NCBI GenBank assembly: GCA_030590585.1
Contig: JAUUYD010000047.1
Location: 1-9,861, forward strand
Direction of reading: 5' to 3'
Source of the DNA: Spirochaeta sp.
Lineage (GTDB): Bacteria > Spirochaetota > Spirochaetia > Spirochaetales_E > Spirochaetaceae_B
DNA length: 9,861 nt
The position numbers were made by a program, and so were the translations under genes. The notes under the pieces are model-generated. The model searched no databases, was not told the origin of the DNA, and saw only the letters and a program-made list of their open reading frames with translations. How positions within the stretch are numbered: the stretch's first letter is position 1; every line of letters starts with the position of its first letter. Shown here piece after piece: positions 1 through 9,605 of this stretch.

Positions 1-239
1 ATACCCTGGAGGTCTTCGGCAGCAGGGGCTCTATTCACGTAACGGTTCTGAATAAAGGAACGATGGAGATAATAACTGAAAATGGTTCCCGGACCGAAAA
101 TCATCCCAACCATGAGAACTTCCATCAGCCCCTGATTGATGATTTTGTGTCGGCGATTCAGGAGGACAGGGAACCGCTTGTTTCCGGAGAGACGGGTAAA
201 GAAATTAATATCATCCTGGATGAGATTTACGGGAGATAA
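1..239 (+). CDS. Gfo/Idh/MocA-family oxidoreductase, C-terminal fragment
   Basis: This is the 3' end of a gene that enters from the left edge. The first whole codon is at position 3 and the stop is TAA at 237-239, leaving 78 residues. The end of the protein reads HQPLIDDFVSAIQEDREP followed by a VSGETGKEIN stretch and a short final helix. That is the usual C-terminus of NAD(P)-dependent sugar or inositol dehydrogenase-like proteins of the Gfo/Idh/MocA family: a helix that packs on the beta-sheet domain, then a V(S/T)GE-G loop. The Rossmann domain and catalytic EKP motif lie outside the window, so the substrate cannot be told. It converges on lacZ with only 7 bp between stop codons, so the two are not co-transcribed. 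The family call is fairly secure; the specific function is unknown. Confidence 0.7.
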   Translation, partial: TLEVFGSRGSIHVTVLNKGTMEIITENGSRTENHPNHENFHQPLIDDFVSAIQEDREPLVSGETGKEINIILDEIYGR

Positions 240-246
240 TTTTTTT

Positions 247-3645
<3,399 letters not shown>

Positions 3646-3655
3646 TTACATGTAA
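3646..3655. promoter_or_regulatory. Perfect 10-bp palindrome, possible operator for lacZ
   Basis: TTACATGTAA is a perfect inverted repeat 46 bp upstream of the lacZ ATG, inside the 171-bp lacZ/pgi divergent region. The symmetry stops at 10 bp because the flanking bases do not pair. A site like this could bind a dimeric repressor, and a sugar-hydrolase promoter is a natural place for one. The sequence does not match a LacI-family or CRE consensus that I can name, and no regulator gene lies in the window. A 10-bp AT-rich palindrome may also arise by chance, so this is only a candidate. Confidence 0.25.
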
Positions 3656-3664
3656 GCACCACTC

Positions 3665-3693
3665 TTGCCCGGAATATGAGAAAAACCTAGACT
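3665..3693 (+). promoter_or_regulatory. Candidate sigma-70-type promoter for pgi
   Basis: TTGCCC (3665-3670) and TAGACT (3688-3693) each match 4 of 6 bases of the -35 and -10 consensus and are separated by exactly 17 bp. Transcription would start near 3700, giving a leader of about 70 nt before the pgi ATG. A second -10-like hexamer, TATACA at 3741-3746, lies closer to the gene but has no matching -35 at the right distance. No equally good pair was found on the opposite strand for lacZ. Confidence 0.35.
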
Positions 3694-3758
3694 CAATAAG
3701 AGGTAATTTTAAAAATCGAATTTTTTTGAAAGAGCCTCAGTATACAGCATCCCTTTTT

Positions 3759-3762
3759 GGAG
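3759..3762 (+). promoter_or_regulatory. Ribosome binding site deciding the pgi start
   Basis: GGAG ends 9 nt before the ATG at 3772. The frame also opens with a TTG at 3757, but that codon overlaps this Shine-Dalgarno sequence and has none of its own. The ATG at 3772 (protein beginning MAIEWKNLDA) is therefore the better start. Confidence 0.7.
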
Positions 3763-3771
3763 AAAATCATT

Positions 3772-5349
3772 ATGGCTATTGAATGGAAAAACCTCGACGC
3801 TACTGCCGCTTACCCCCGGCTCAGACAGACCGATACTCTTGTCAGCCTGAGAGACGATCTGACTGCCGAACGTGTTAAAACCTGGAAGGTTTCTGCCGCT
3901 GCCGGGATGATGTACCACTACGGGGCATCCATGTTGACTGAAACTGACCTTGACCGCCTTCAGGTTTTATCCGACGAACAGGATCTGATAGAGAAATACA
4001 AAGCAGTCCTCAATGGAGAGAAAATCAATACCGGAGAAGACCGGCGGGTTCTCCATCAGCTCACCAGAGGTCAGCTGGGAAATGATATCATGGAAAACGG
4101 CGTCAACCTCCGGTCATTCTATGATGAGCAGAATTCCCGTGTCAGGGATTTTGCCGAAAAGGTCCATTCGGGAGATATCACAGGTTCCACGGGAAAGACC
4201 TTTGATACCGTAGTTCAAATCGGTATCGGCGGCTCAGACCTGGGTCCCAGGGCTCTTTATCTGGCCCTCAGGCAATCTCAAACCCCGAAGATGAAGGCCT
4301 ATTTCGTATCCAACGTCGATCCTGATGATGCGGCGGATGTAATTTCCCTGATTAACCCCGAAACAACATTGTTCATCCTGGTATCCAAAAGCGGAACAAC
4401 CCAGGAAACCCTGGCCAACAGGGATTTGATTATTGCCAGAATGAAGGCGGCGGGGGTACCTGGCTACAATCCGTCAGCTCATATTGTTGCTGTTACCAGT
4501 AAAACAAGCCCCCTGGCAGAATCCTCCGGTGTACTGGATTCCTTTTACATCGATGATTACATCGGCGGCCGGTATTCCTCCACCAGTGCTGTGGGAGGCG
4601 TGGTTCTCTCTCTGTCCCTGGGTCCCGATACCTTCGATGCCCTGCTCAAAGGCGCCCATGAAGTTGATAAAGCGGCTCTGGAACCTGATATCAGGAAGAA
4701 CGCGTCTTTGCTGGATGCCCTGATCGGGGTATTCAACAGGAATGTCCTGGGTCTGCCGGCCACTGCGGTTCTCCCATACAGTCAGGCCCTCTCCCGCTTT
4801 CCGGCCCACCTTCAGCAGCTGGATATGGAATCCAACGGTAAAAGCGTAAACCGCCGGGGAGAGGCTGTTTCCTATCCCACCGGTCCTGTGGTATTCGGAG
4901 AGCCGGGAACCAACGGTCAGCACTCCTTCTACCAGCTGCTGCACCAGGGCAGCGATGTAGTGCCGTTACAGTTTATCGGGTTCCGCCAGTCCCAGAAGGG
5001 TGAAGATGTGGAAACCTTCGGTTCTTCCAGTCAAACCAAGCTCAATGCCAATCTGGCCGCCCAGATTATTGCCTTTGCCAAGGGCAGTCCGAATAAGAAC
5101 CCCAACAAGAACTTTGACGGGATGCGCCCCAGCACAGTTCTGAGTGCCGACCGCCTTGATGCCCGGGTACTCGGCGGACTTCTGGCACATTTTGAAAACA
5201 AAGTGATGTTTCAGGGATTCTGCTGGAATCTGAATTCTTTCGACCAGGAAGGGGTGCAGCTGGGTAAAGTCCTGGCCGGAGCGGTGCTGGATGGAAGCTC
5301 AAAGGACGAGGCTTTAAAAGCATACGCTTCAATTCTGGGGGTCAAATAA
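3772..5349 (+). CDS. pgi: Glucose-6-phosphate isomerase
   Basis: Cytoplasmic enzyme that interconverts glucose 6-phosphate and fructose 6-phosphate in glycolysis and gluconeogenesis. The protein has 525 residues, a normal length for the family. It carries the two sugar-isomerase domains with phosphate-binding motifs IGGSDLGPR (about 151-159) and SKSGTTQET (205-213). Further landmarks are GGRYSSTSAVG, DMESNGK with the catalytic base Glu353, GEPGTNGQHSFYQ with ring-opening His384, and the C-terminal signature FDQEGVQLGK ending in the conserved Lys499. These residues correspond to Glu358, His389 and Lys519 of the human enzyme. All key residues are present, so it should be active. The opening WKNLDATAAY resembles spirochaete homologues. 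It is divergent from lacZ and 92 bp upstream of the TPR gene, so it may head the transcript that continues into the envelope cassette. Confidence 0.97.
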   Translation: MAIEWKNLDATAAYPRLRQTDTLVSLRDDLTAERVKTWKVSAAAGMMYHYGASMLTETDLDRLQVLSDEQDLIEKYKAVLNGEKINTGEDRRVLHQLTRGQLGNDIMENGVNLRSFYDEQNSRVRDFAEKVHSGDITGSTGKTFDTVVQIGIGGSDLGPRALYLALRQSQTPKMKAYFVSNVDPDDAADVISLINPETTLFILVSKSGTTQETLANRDLIIARMKAAGVPGYNPSAHIVAVTSKTSPLAESSGVLDSFYIDDYIGGRYSSTSAVGGVVLSLSLGPDTFDALLKGAHEVDKAALEPDIRKNASLLDALIGVFNRNVLGLPATAVLPYSQALSRFPAHLQQLDMESNGKSVNRRGEAVSYPTGPVVFGEPGTNGQHSFYQLLHQGSDVVPLQFIGFRQSQKGEDVETFGSSSQTKLNANLAAQIIAFAKGSPNKNPNKNFDGMRPSTVLSADRLDARVLGGLLAHFENKVMFQGFCWNLNSFDQEGVQLGKVLAGAVLDGSSKDEALKAYASILGVK

Positions 5350-5441
5350 TCCCGGATTCGCCTGGAAACTTAAAGACAAGCTTTCAACTCCGTGTTAGCA
5401 TCTCATCTCGCATCCGAAATTGAAAGGATTTATTACAGTAT
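5350..5441. other. Intergenic gap between pgi and the TPR gene
   Basis: These 92 bp contain no convincing terminator: there is no GC-rich hairpin followed by a T run, so read-through from pgi is plausible. A 7-bp inverted repeat is present, CTTTCAA (5381-5387) and TTGAAAG (5420-5426), with a 32-nt loop. Its right arm overlaps the AAAGGA (5423-5428) that probably serves as ribosome binding site for the next gene. That site lies 13 nt before the ATG at 5442, which is rather far. Confidence 0.4.
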
Positions 5442-6293
5442 ATGCATATCCGAGGCACCCTGCCCCTGGGCTTCCCGGTATTGTTTTATGCACTGATTCT
5501 CGTTACAGCTGTTCCGTATGGTACGGCTGCTGTTGAGCCGGTCAGTGCGGATACCATTGTTATCCCTTTCAGGGACAACGTTTACAACCATTCTCTTAAC
5601 GAAACCGATATCCGGATAATGTATCAATCCACCTTAGCCGGAATTGTATCAGGAAAGTTCAGCGAGGCTGAAACAGAACGCGGCAAAGCCCTTGTCAGTT
5701 ATTATCTGGGACGTTTTTACCAGGCGGTTAAAACCCGGGAAGCCATGGCGGCCTATGCCGGAGATTTACGCCGGGGCCGGTACCTCGCCTTACGAAAATA
5801 CTACACCGAACGTGAAGATGCTCTTGCTGCGTACAGCGATGCCCGCTCAGCCGCCGAGAACTATCATGAGATTCTTCCGGGAGCCGAATCACACAGCCTG
5901 CTTGGAGAGATACTCGGACAGATGCTCTTTTTAGGAAATGCCGGCCACCTTCTTTCCATCGGTCCGAAAGCCCGAAAGAACGTAAAAGCCTCTCTTGTTC
6001 TGGATCCGAACTATGTTAAAGCTCAGATACAGGAGGCCTCCCGCCTCGCTTATTCTCCCGCCGCCTACGGGGGAAACCCCGATGAAGCCAGAGCTTTATA
6101 CAGGAAGATTCTAAGGGGGGGAATCACCGACAGGGAAGATGAGTTCAATGTCTATGGAGGTTTCGCCATGGCCGCTTTTATGGAAGAAAGTGATGAACAG
6201 GCCTTATCGTGGTTTAACGAGGCATTGGCAATTTACCCGGGGAATGTTTTTGTCGGTGGAATGATAATGTTCCTGCAGGATGAAACTCGATGA
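5442..6293 (+). CDS. Secreted TPR-like protein of unknown function
   Basis: A 283-residue protein that I do not recognise as a named family. Residues 1-30 look like a Sec signal peptide: Arg4, a hydrophobic core at about 8-25, and a small-residue cleavage region GTAA at 27-30. There is no lipobox cysteine, so a soluble periplasmic protein is the likeliest form. The mature part is largely helical with TPR-like stretches. The clearest are about 181-225, which has a LDPNYVKA turn followed by YGGNPDEARALYRKI, and about 238-268, which has EQALSWFNEALAIYPGN. The Ala-rich segment at about 80-145 may hold further degenerate repeats. TPRs normally mediate protein-protein contacts, so it may scaffold or recruit the envelope enzymes encoded next. 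Its last codons overlap the start of the glycosyltransferase gene (ATGA, 4 bp), which suggests translational coupling. The secreted helical-repeat call is fair; its function is unknown. Confidence 0.7.
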   Translation: MHIRGTLPLGFPVLFYALILVTAVPYGTAAVEPVSADTIVIPFRDNVYNHSLNETDIRIMYQSTLAGIVSGKFSEAETERGKALVSYYLGRFYQAVKTREAMAAYAGDLRRGRYLALRKYYTEREDALAAYSDARSAAENYHEILPGAESHSLLGEILGQMLFLGNAGHLLSIGPKARKNVKASLVLDPNYVKAQIQEASRLAYSPAAYGGNPDEARALYRKILRGGITDREDEFNVYGGFAMAAFMEESDEQALSWFNEALAIYPGNVFVGGMIMFLQDETR

Positions 6294-7417
6294 CGGCAGC
6301 TGTTTATACCTGGCTGGTAATTGCCACAGGCTCGTATATGCTGCTTTTCACCCTTACGAACATCATCTACCTTCATGTTGTATCCCTGAAACCTGCCTGC
6401 ACCGACGGGCCTATGGTATCGGTTTTGATTCCAGCCAGAAACGAGGCGGAAAGAATCGCCCCGACAATCAAAGCTCTATCTGATCAGGATTACCGGAATT
6501 ATGAAGTCATTATTCTCGATGATAATTCAGAGGATGATACTCTGGAATTTACCCGGAATTTAACGAAAGATAATCCCGTATTCCGTGTTATTAAAGGCCT
6601 TGAGCTCCCACCGGAATGGAAGGGAAAGCCCTATGCCATGCAGCAGCTCACCAAAGCCGCCCGGGGAGAAATACTGCTGTTTCTTGATGCCGACATGCGC
6701 CCGGGGAAACAGCTGTTATCCTGGACGGTAACAAATTTCAATGCTCACAATGTTGATTTTCTCTCAGGCTATGCCCGGCATACCACTCCGGAAAAGATGG
6801 AATATCTGCTCTTCCCGGTGATGTATCTGGCCACATCTTTTCTTCTGCCCCTCTGGCTGTTCCGCCACAGTAGAACTTACATGTTCTCCCATGCCATAGG
6901 GCAGTATTTTTGTGTTCGTTCTCAGGTGCTGAAAGAAACAGACGGGTTTGAACCTGTCAGGGACAAGATAAATGAAGATATACAGATGGCCAGATACTTG
7001 AAGGATGAAGGATTCAGCCAGGTTTTCCTGGATGCCAAAGATCATTTATCCGGAAATATGTACGACTCGATGAGCCACGCAAGAATGGGAATTATGCGGG
7101 TGGTTTATGAATATTTTGATAATCAGATTTACCCTTTTCTGTTTATGGGTTTTGTAATGATTTCGTTTCTTCTGCTCCCAATCCCTCTGACTGTCATTAT
7201 GTTGATAACAGGACATCCCCTCTCGGGACTGCTTGGTCTGGGGGTATTACTGGTACTTACAGCCTGGGGTGTTACCATGAGAAACCGTAAACTGCCCTGG
7301 TATACGGGTTTTTTGTATCCGATCCACTTTTCATGGGTTCTGATTCTATCAATTCACTCAATAATTCTTTCAAAGAAAGGACGGGGATACGTATGGAAAG
7401 GCCGTACCGTCCGCTGA
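6290..7417 (+). CDS. Membrane-anchored family 2 glycosyltransferase, CrtQ-like
   Basis: A 375-residue GT-A fold glycosyltransferase that would move a sugar from a nucleotide-sugar donor to a lipid-type acceptor at the cytoplasmic face of the membrane. An N-terminal membrane helix (about 8-30) precedes the catalytic domain. That domain has VSVLIPARNEAERI (43-56), ILDDNSEDDT (75-84), LPPEWKGKPYAMQQL (106-120), the metal-binding DAD (133-135) and the acidic INED motif (227-230). Further membrane segments lie at about 172-191, 280-306, 309-327 and 341-361. The tail GRGYVWKGRTVR is typical of this subgroup. The PEW-GKP motif, the membrane topology and the WKGR tail resemble 4,4'-diaponeurosporenoate glycosyltransferase (CrtQ) and hopanoid-associated relatives. 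No carotenoid or hopanoid genes are in view, so the acceptor is open. AGGA at 6277-6280, 9 nt upstream, supports this start. It overlaps both neighbours. Confidence 0.85.
   Translation: MTAAVYTWLVIATGSYMLLFTLTNIIYLHVVSLKPACTDGPMVSVLIPARNEAERIAPTIKALSDQDYRNYEVIILDDNSEDDTLEFTRNLTKDNPVFRVIKGLELPPEWKGKPYAMQQLTKAARGEILLFLDADMRPGKQLLSWTVTNFNAHNVDFLSGYARHTTPEKMEYLLFPVMYLATSFLLPLWLFRHSRTYMFSHAIGQYFCVRSQVLKETDGFEPVRDKINEDIQMARYLKDEGFSQVFLDAKDHLSGNMYDSMSHARMGIMRVVYEYFDNQIYPFLFMGFVMISFLLLPIPLTVIMLITGHPLSGLLGLGVLLVLTAWGVTMRNRKLPWYTGFLYPIHFSWVLILSIHSIILSKKGRGYVWKGRTVR
7375..7381 (+). promoter_or_regulatory. Ribosome binding site deciding the acyltransferase start
   Basis: GAAAGGA lies inside the end of the glycosyltransferase gene, 11 nt before the ATG at 7393. 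An earlier in-frame ATG at 7333 would extend the overlap to 85 bp and add 20 residues unlike the family N-terminus, so 7393 is preferred. Confidence 0.6.
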
Positions 7418-8112
7418 TATCCGAGTCGAATTTTCGACGCAGTCTCAGGGTTGCCGGTTACTTCTTCTTTTATCCATTTCTCTGGCTGTCTGCCGTTCCA
7501 TTTTACCATCTTCGAATCACAGGACACCGCAAATTGGGAATAAAAGGTCCATTTATATCAGTTATGAACCATTGTATTGACCTTGAGTGGTTTTTTATCT
7601 GGCATGCCGCACGGCCGCGGTACATACGGTTTATCGCGGAAGAGGCCAATATGCGGCGGCTTGATGCCGGCTGGTTCAACTGGCTCATGGGCGTTATCGG
7701 CGTCCCCGAGGATAAGCCGATGATGATGGCCGCTTCAGTCAGGGAAAGCTTGAAACGAGGCGAGATGGTGCATTTCTTCCCGGAAGGCGTTATTAAACGG
7801 AAGAGTCAAAATCCCTCAGGATTCATCATCGGCGCCGCATGGTTCGCCTGTCTGCATGATGTACCACTGATACCGATTACAGAAATATTACTGGCAAGAC
7901 CGATCCATCGAATACTTCCCTGGTGGCCTCCCGGGGTGAAACTGATAGTCGGGGAAGCCCTGTATCCCGGGGATTTCCGCAGGAATGGAGAGAAGATGCG
8001 GCGCCGGGCCGCCCGGATAAACCTTGCAGCCGAAACCATCATCCGGGAAACCATACTCCGGGAAGGAAACGGATACGGCAGGGAGAAGGACTTAAAAACT
8101 CCAGGGCGGTAG
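7393..8112 (+). CDS. PlsC-type acyltransferase (1-acylglycerol-3-phosphate family)
   Basis: A 239-residue member of the lysophosphatidate acyltransferase (PlsC/LPLAT) superfamily, which transfers a fatty-acyl group to a hydroxyl of a lipid or glycolipid. A hydrophobic segment at about 19-38 may anchor it to the membrane. The catalytic block is NHCIDLEW with His60. The usual HX4D acidic residue is Glu65, giving HX4E. The acceptor-binding motif FPEG is at 129-132, and the downstream VPLIPI (157-162) matches the last conserved block. The C-terminal third is basic (several Arg and Lys at about 196-239). The gene overlaps the glycosyltransferase by 25 bp, so the two products probably act in sequence, as CrtQ and the acyltransferase CrtO do in staphyloxanthin synthesis, although CrtO is not a PlsC homologue. 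A general role in phospholipid synthesis is the alternative. Confidence 0.85.
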   Translation: MERPYRPLISESNFRRSLRVAGYFFFYPFLWLSAVPFYHLRITGHRKLGIKGPFISVMNHCIDLEWFFIWHAARPRYIRFIAEEANMRRLDAGWFNWLMGVIGVPEDKPMMMAASVRESLKRGEMVHFFPEGVIKRKSQNPSGFIIGAAWFACLHDVPLIPITEILLARPIHRILPWWPPGVKLIVGEALYPGDFRRNGEKMRRRAARINLAAETIIRETILREGNGYGREKDLKTPGR

Positions 8113-8114
8113 AG
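8094..8114 (-). terminator. Weak candidate terminator for the phosphofructokinase gene
   Basis: Read on the minus strand, CTCTA (8114-8110), a six-base loop and TGGAG (8103-8099) form a 5-bp stem that includes one G-U pair. Five Ts follow at 8098-8094. It sits just past the phosphofructokinase stop, inside the end of the acyltransferase gene. The stem is short, so this is tentative. Confidence 0.25.
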
Positions 8115-8126
8115 GTCAATTAAGAA

Positions 8127-9470
8127 CTAGTCCACCATGGATAACGGCTGGCGGGTTGATTCCAGAACATCTCTCCACAGGGAACCTTCGTTGTAAACCT
8201 GCTTCCGTTTGAAGGTGGCCATGGAAATGGGAACATGCACCAGAGCATTACTCCATTGGCCGATAAGACAGGCCGTACGTCCGGTCATGGCTGCATGCAC
8301 GGCGTTGGCCCCCAGACGGGCACAGTAGTAGGAATCCACCGGATTGGCCGGTGCTGAGCGGATAATATAGCTTGGATCGATATACTTGATATTCGCCTCC
8401 CTGCCTTTATCAACGAGAAACTTTTTTATAACGTCTTTCAGATACAATCCGATATCACCATAAGATTTATTTCCCGAAGCATCTAACCCGTCCTTACCGG
8501 TATTCAGTAATTCCTGTCCGGCTCCTTCGGCAATCAGAATAACGGCATGTTTCCGCTTATCCAGTCTTCGTTCAAGGGTCTTAAGCAGACCGTTCTCCCC
8601 CTCAAGTGTGAAGGGAACCTCGGGTATCAGGCATATATTCACATCACTGGTGGACAAAGTGGTATGAGCGGCTATGAATCCTGAATCCCGGCCCATAACC
8701 TGTACCATCCCGATTCCATCCGGGGCACATTTGGCCTCTACATGCGCTCCGCTGACAGCTTCCACAGCTTTGGCCACGGCGGTATCGAAACCAAAAGTTT
8801 TCTGAACAAACATGATATCGTTATCAATGGTTTTAGGGACTCCGACACAGGCGATTTTAAGGCCTCGTTTTGCTATCTCATTGGAAATATCCTGACTGCC
8901 CTTCAAGGTTCCATCCCCGCCGATGGTGAACAGTATATTGATATTCATTCGTTCCAGAGCATCCACGATGGGCACTTCATCACCATATCCCCGGGATGAA
9001 CCCAATATGGAGCCTCCCAGGTTGTGAATATCATCGACTACGTCCGGATTGAGAACCATGGGCGTTAAATTGAACTCCGGCCGGAAGCCTCTGTACCCGT
9101 AACGAATCCCGCTGATTCGTTCAATTCCGTAGAAATACCACAGTGTCCGGGTGATTGACCGAATGACATCATTCAGCCCCGGACAGAGTCCCCCGCAGGT
9201 AACAATCGCGGCATGAGAATGACTGGGGGCAAAATAGATGTTCTCCCGGGGTCCGGCCAATTCAAGCATCCAGGCCGGATTGTAATCCGGGCCGATATTT
9301 GAAGCATCTGTAGTATTGGACCGCAGTATGTACTGATCGTCACGGGTATAATTGGCGATGGAATCACCCAGCTTTGTTGAATAGGGTTTAGGGGAAGGAA
9401 CCTTGCAGGGTCCAAGAGTTGAAATCTTAAAATTATAATCTATCCCGTCAGACATTGTTTGGTCAGTCAT
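8127..9470 (-). CDS. 6-phosphofructokinase, long spirochaete/protist type
   Basis: Cytoplasmic enzyme that phosphorylates fructose 6-phosphate to fructose 1,6-bisphosphate. At 447 residues it is longer than the E. coli type (about 320) because of an N-terminal extension of about 85 residues. Motifs: CGGLCPGLN (92-100), GYRGF (125-129), IGGDGTLKG (183-191), VPKTIDND (211-218) with the catalytic base Asp216, MGRDSGF (259-265), IAEGAGQE (313-320) and YIDPSYIIRS (363-372). Gly187 in GGDG is the residue expected of ATP-dependent enzymes, where pyrophosphate-dependent ones have Asp. Lys213 in PKTIDND is the residue shared with pyrophosphate-dependent and trypanosome-like enzymes. ATP use is therefore the better guess. 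AGGAG (9481-9477) lies 6 nt before the ATG and fixes the start. It converges on the acyltransferase with 14 bp between them and is divergent from galE. Confidence 0.93.
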   Translation of the reverse strand: MTDQTMSDGIDYNFKISTLGPCKVPSPKPYSTKLGDSIANYTRDDQYILRSNTTDASNIGPDYNPAWMLELAGPRENIYFAPSHSHAAIVTCGGLCPGLNDVIRSITRTLWYFYGIERISGIRYGYRGFRPEFNLTPMVLNPDVVDDIHNLGGSILGSSRGYGDEVPIVDALERMNINILFTIGGDGTLKGSQDISNEIAKRGLKIACVGVPKTIDNDIMFVQKTFGFDTAVAKAVEAVSGAHVEAKCAPDGIGMVQVMGRDSGFIAAHTTLSTSDVNICLIPEVPFTLEGENGLLKTLERRLDKRKHAVILIAEGAGQELLNTGKDGLDASGNKSYGDIGLYLKDVIKKFLVDKGREANIKYIDPSYIIRSAPANPVDSYYCARLGANAVHAAMTGRTACLIGQWSNALVHVPISMATFKRKQVYNEGSLWRDVLESTRQPLSMVD

Positions 9471-9476
9471 ATTATG

Positions 9477-9481
9477 CTCCT
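9477..9481 (-). promoter_or_regulatory. Ribosome binding site of the phosphofructokinase gene
   Basis: On the minus strand AGGAG precedes the ATG at 9470 by 6 nt, which is close to ideal and supports this start over the downstream Met6. Confidence 0.7.
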
Positions 9482-9492
9482 GTACTTAATCT

Positions 9493-9536
9493 GTATTGAA
9501 ATATGACGGAGAGACGGTTTCGGCGCAAGTATTGAA
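9493..9536. repeat. 8-bp direct repeat GTATTGAA in the divergent promoter region
   Basis: GTATTGAA occurs at 9493-9500 and again at 9529-9536, 36 bp apart, between the phosphofructokinase gene and galE. The second copy contains a TTGAAC that could serve as a -35 element for galE (9532-9537), but no good -10 lies 16-18 bp downstream; the nearest is CATAAA at 9557-9562, 19 bp away. Possible regulator site or chance. Confidence 0.25.
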
Positions 9537-9592
9537 CCTTTCCACCGGTATCTTCACATAAAGATGAACGAAATGCTAACGTCTCCTCGTGC

Positions 9593-9599
9593 AAAGGAG
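9593..9599 (+). promoter_or_regulatory. Strong ribosome binding site of galE
   Basis: AAAGGAG lies 6 nt before the ATG at 9606. It is the best Shine-Dalgarno match in the window and suggests efficient translation. Confidence 0.75.
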
Positions 9600-9605
9600 T
9601 TATTT

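Noticed and set aside
3757..3771. TTG start for pgi giving five extra residues
   Set aside because: The TTG overlaps the GGAG that serves the ATG at 3772 and has no Shine-Dalgarno of its own.
4474..4944. 156-codon minus-strand open frame inside pgi
   Set aside because: It is antisense to conserved pgi motifs (GGRYSSTS through GTNGQHSF) and has no family resemblance or start signal.
7333..7392. Earlier ATG for the acyltransferase adding 20 residues
   Set aside because: It makes an 85-bp overlap, has no ribosome binding site, and the extra residues do not look like the family N-terminus; GAAAGGA supports ATG 7393.
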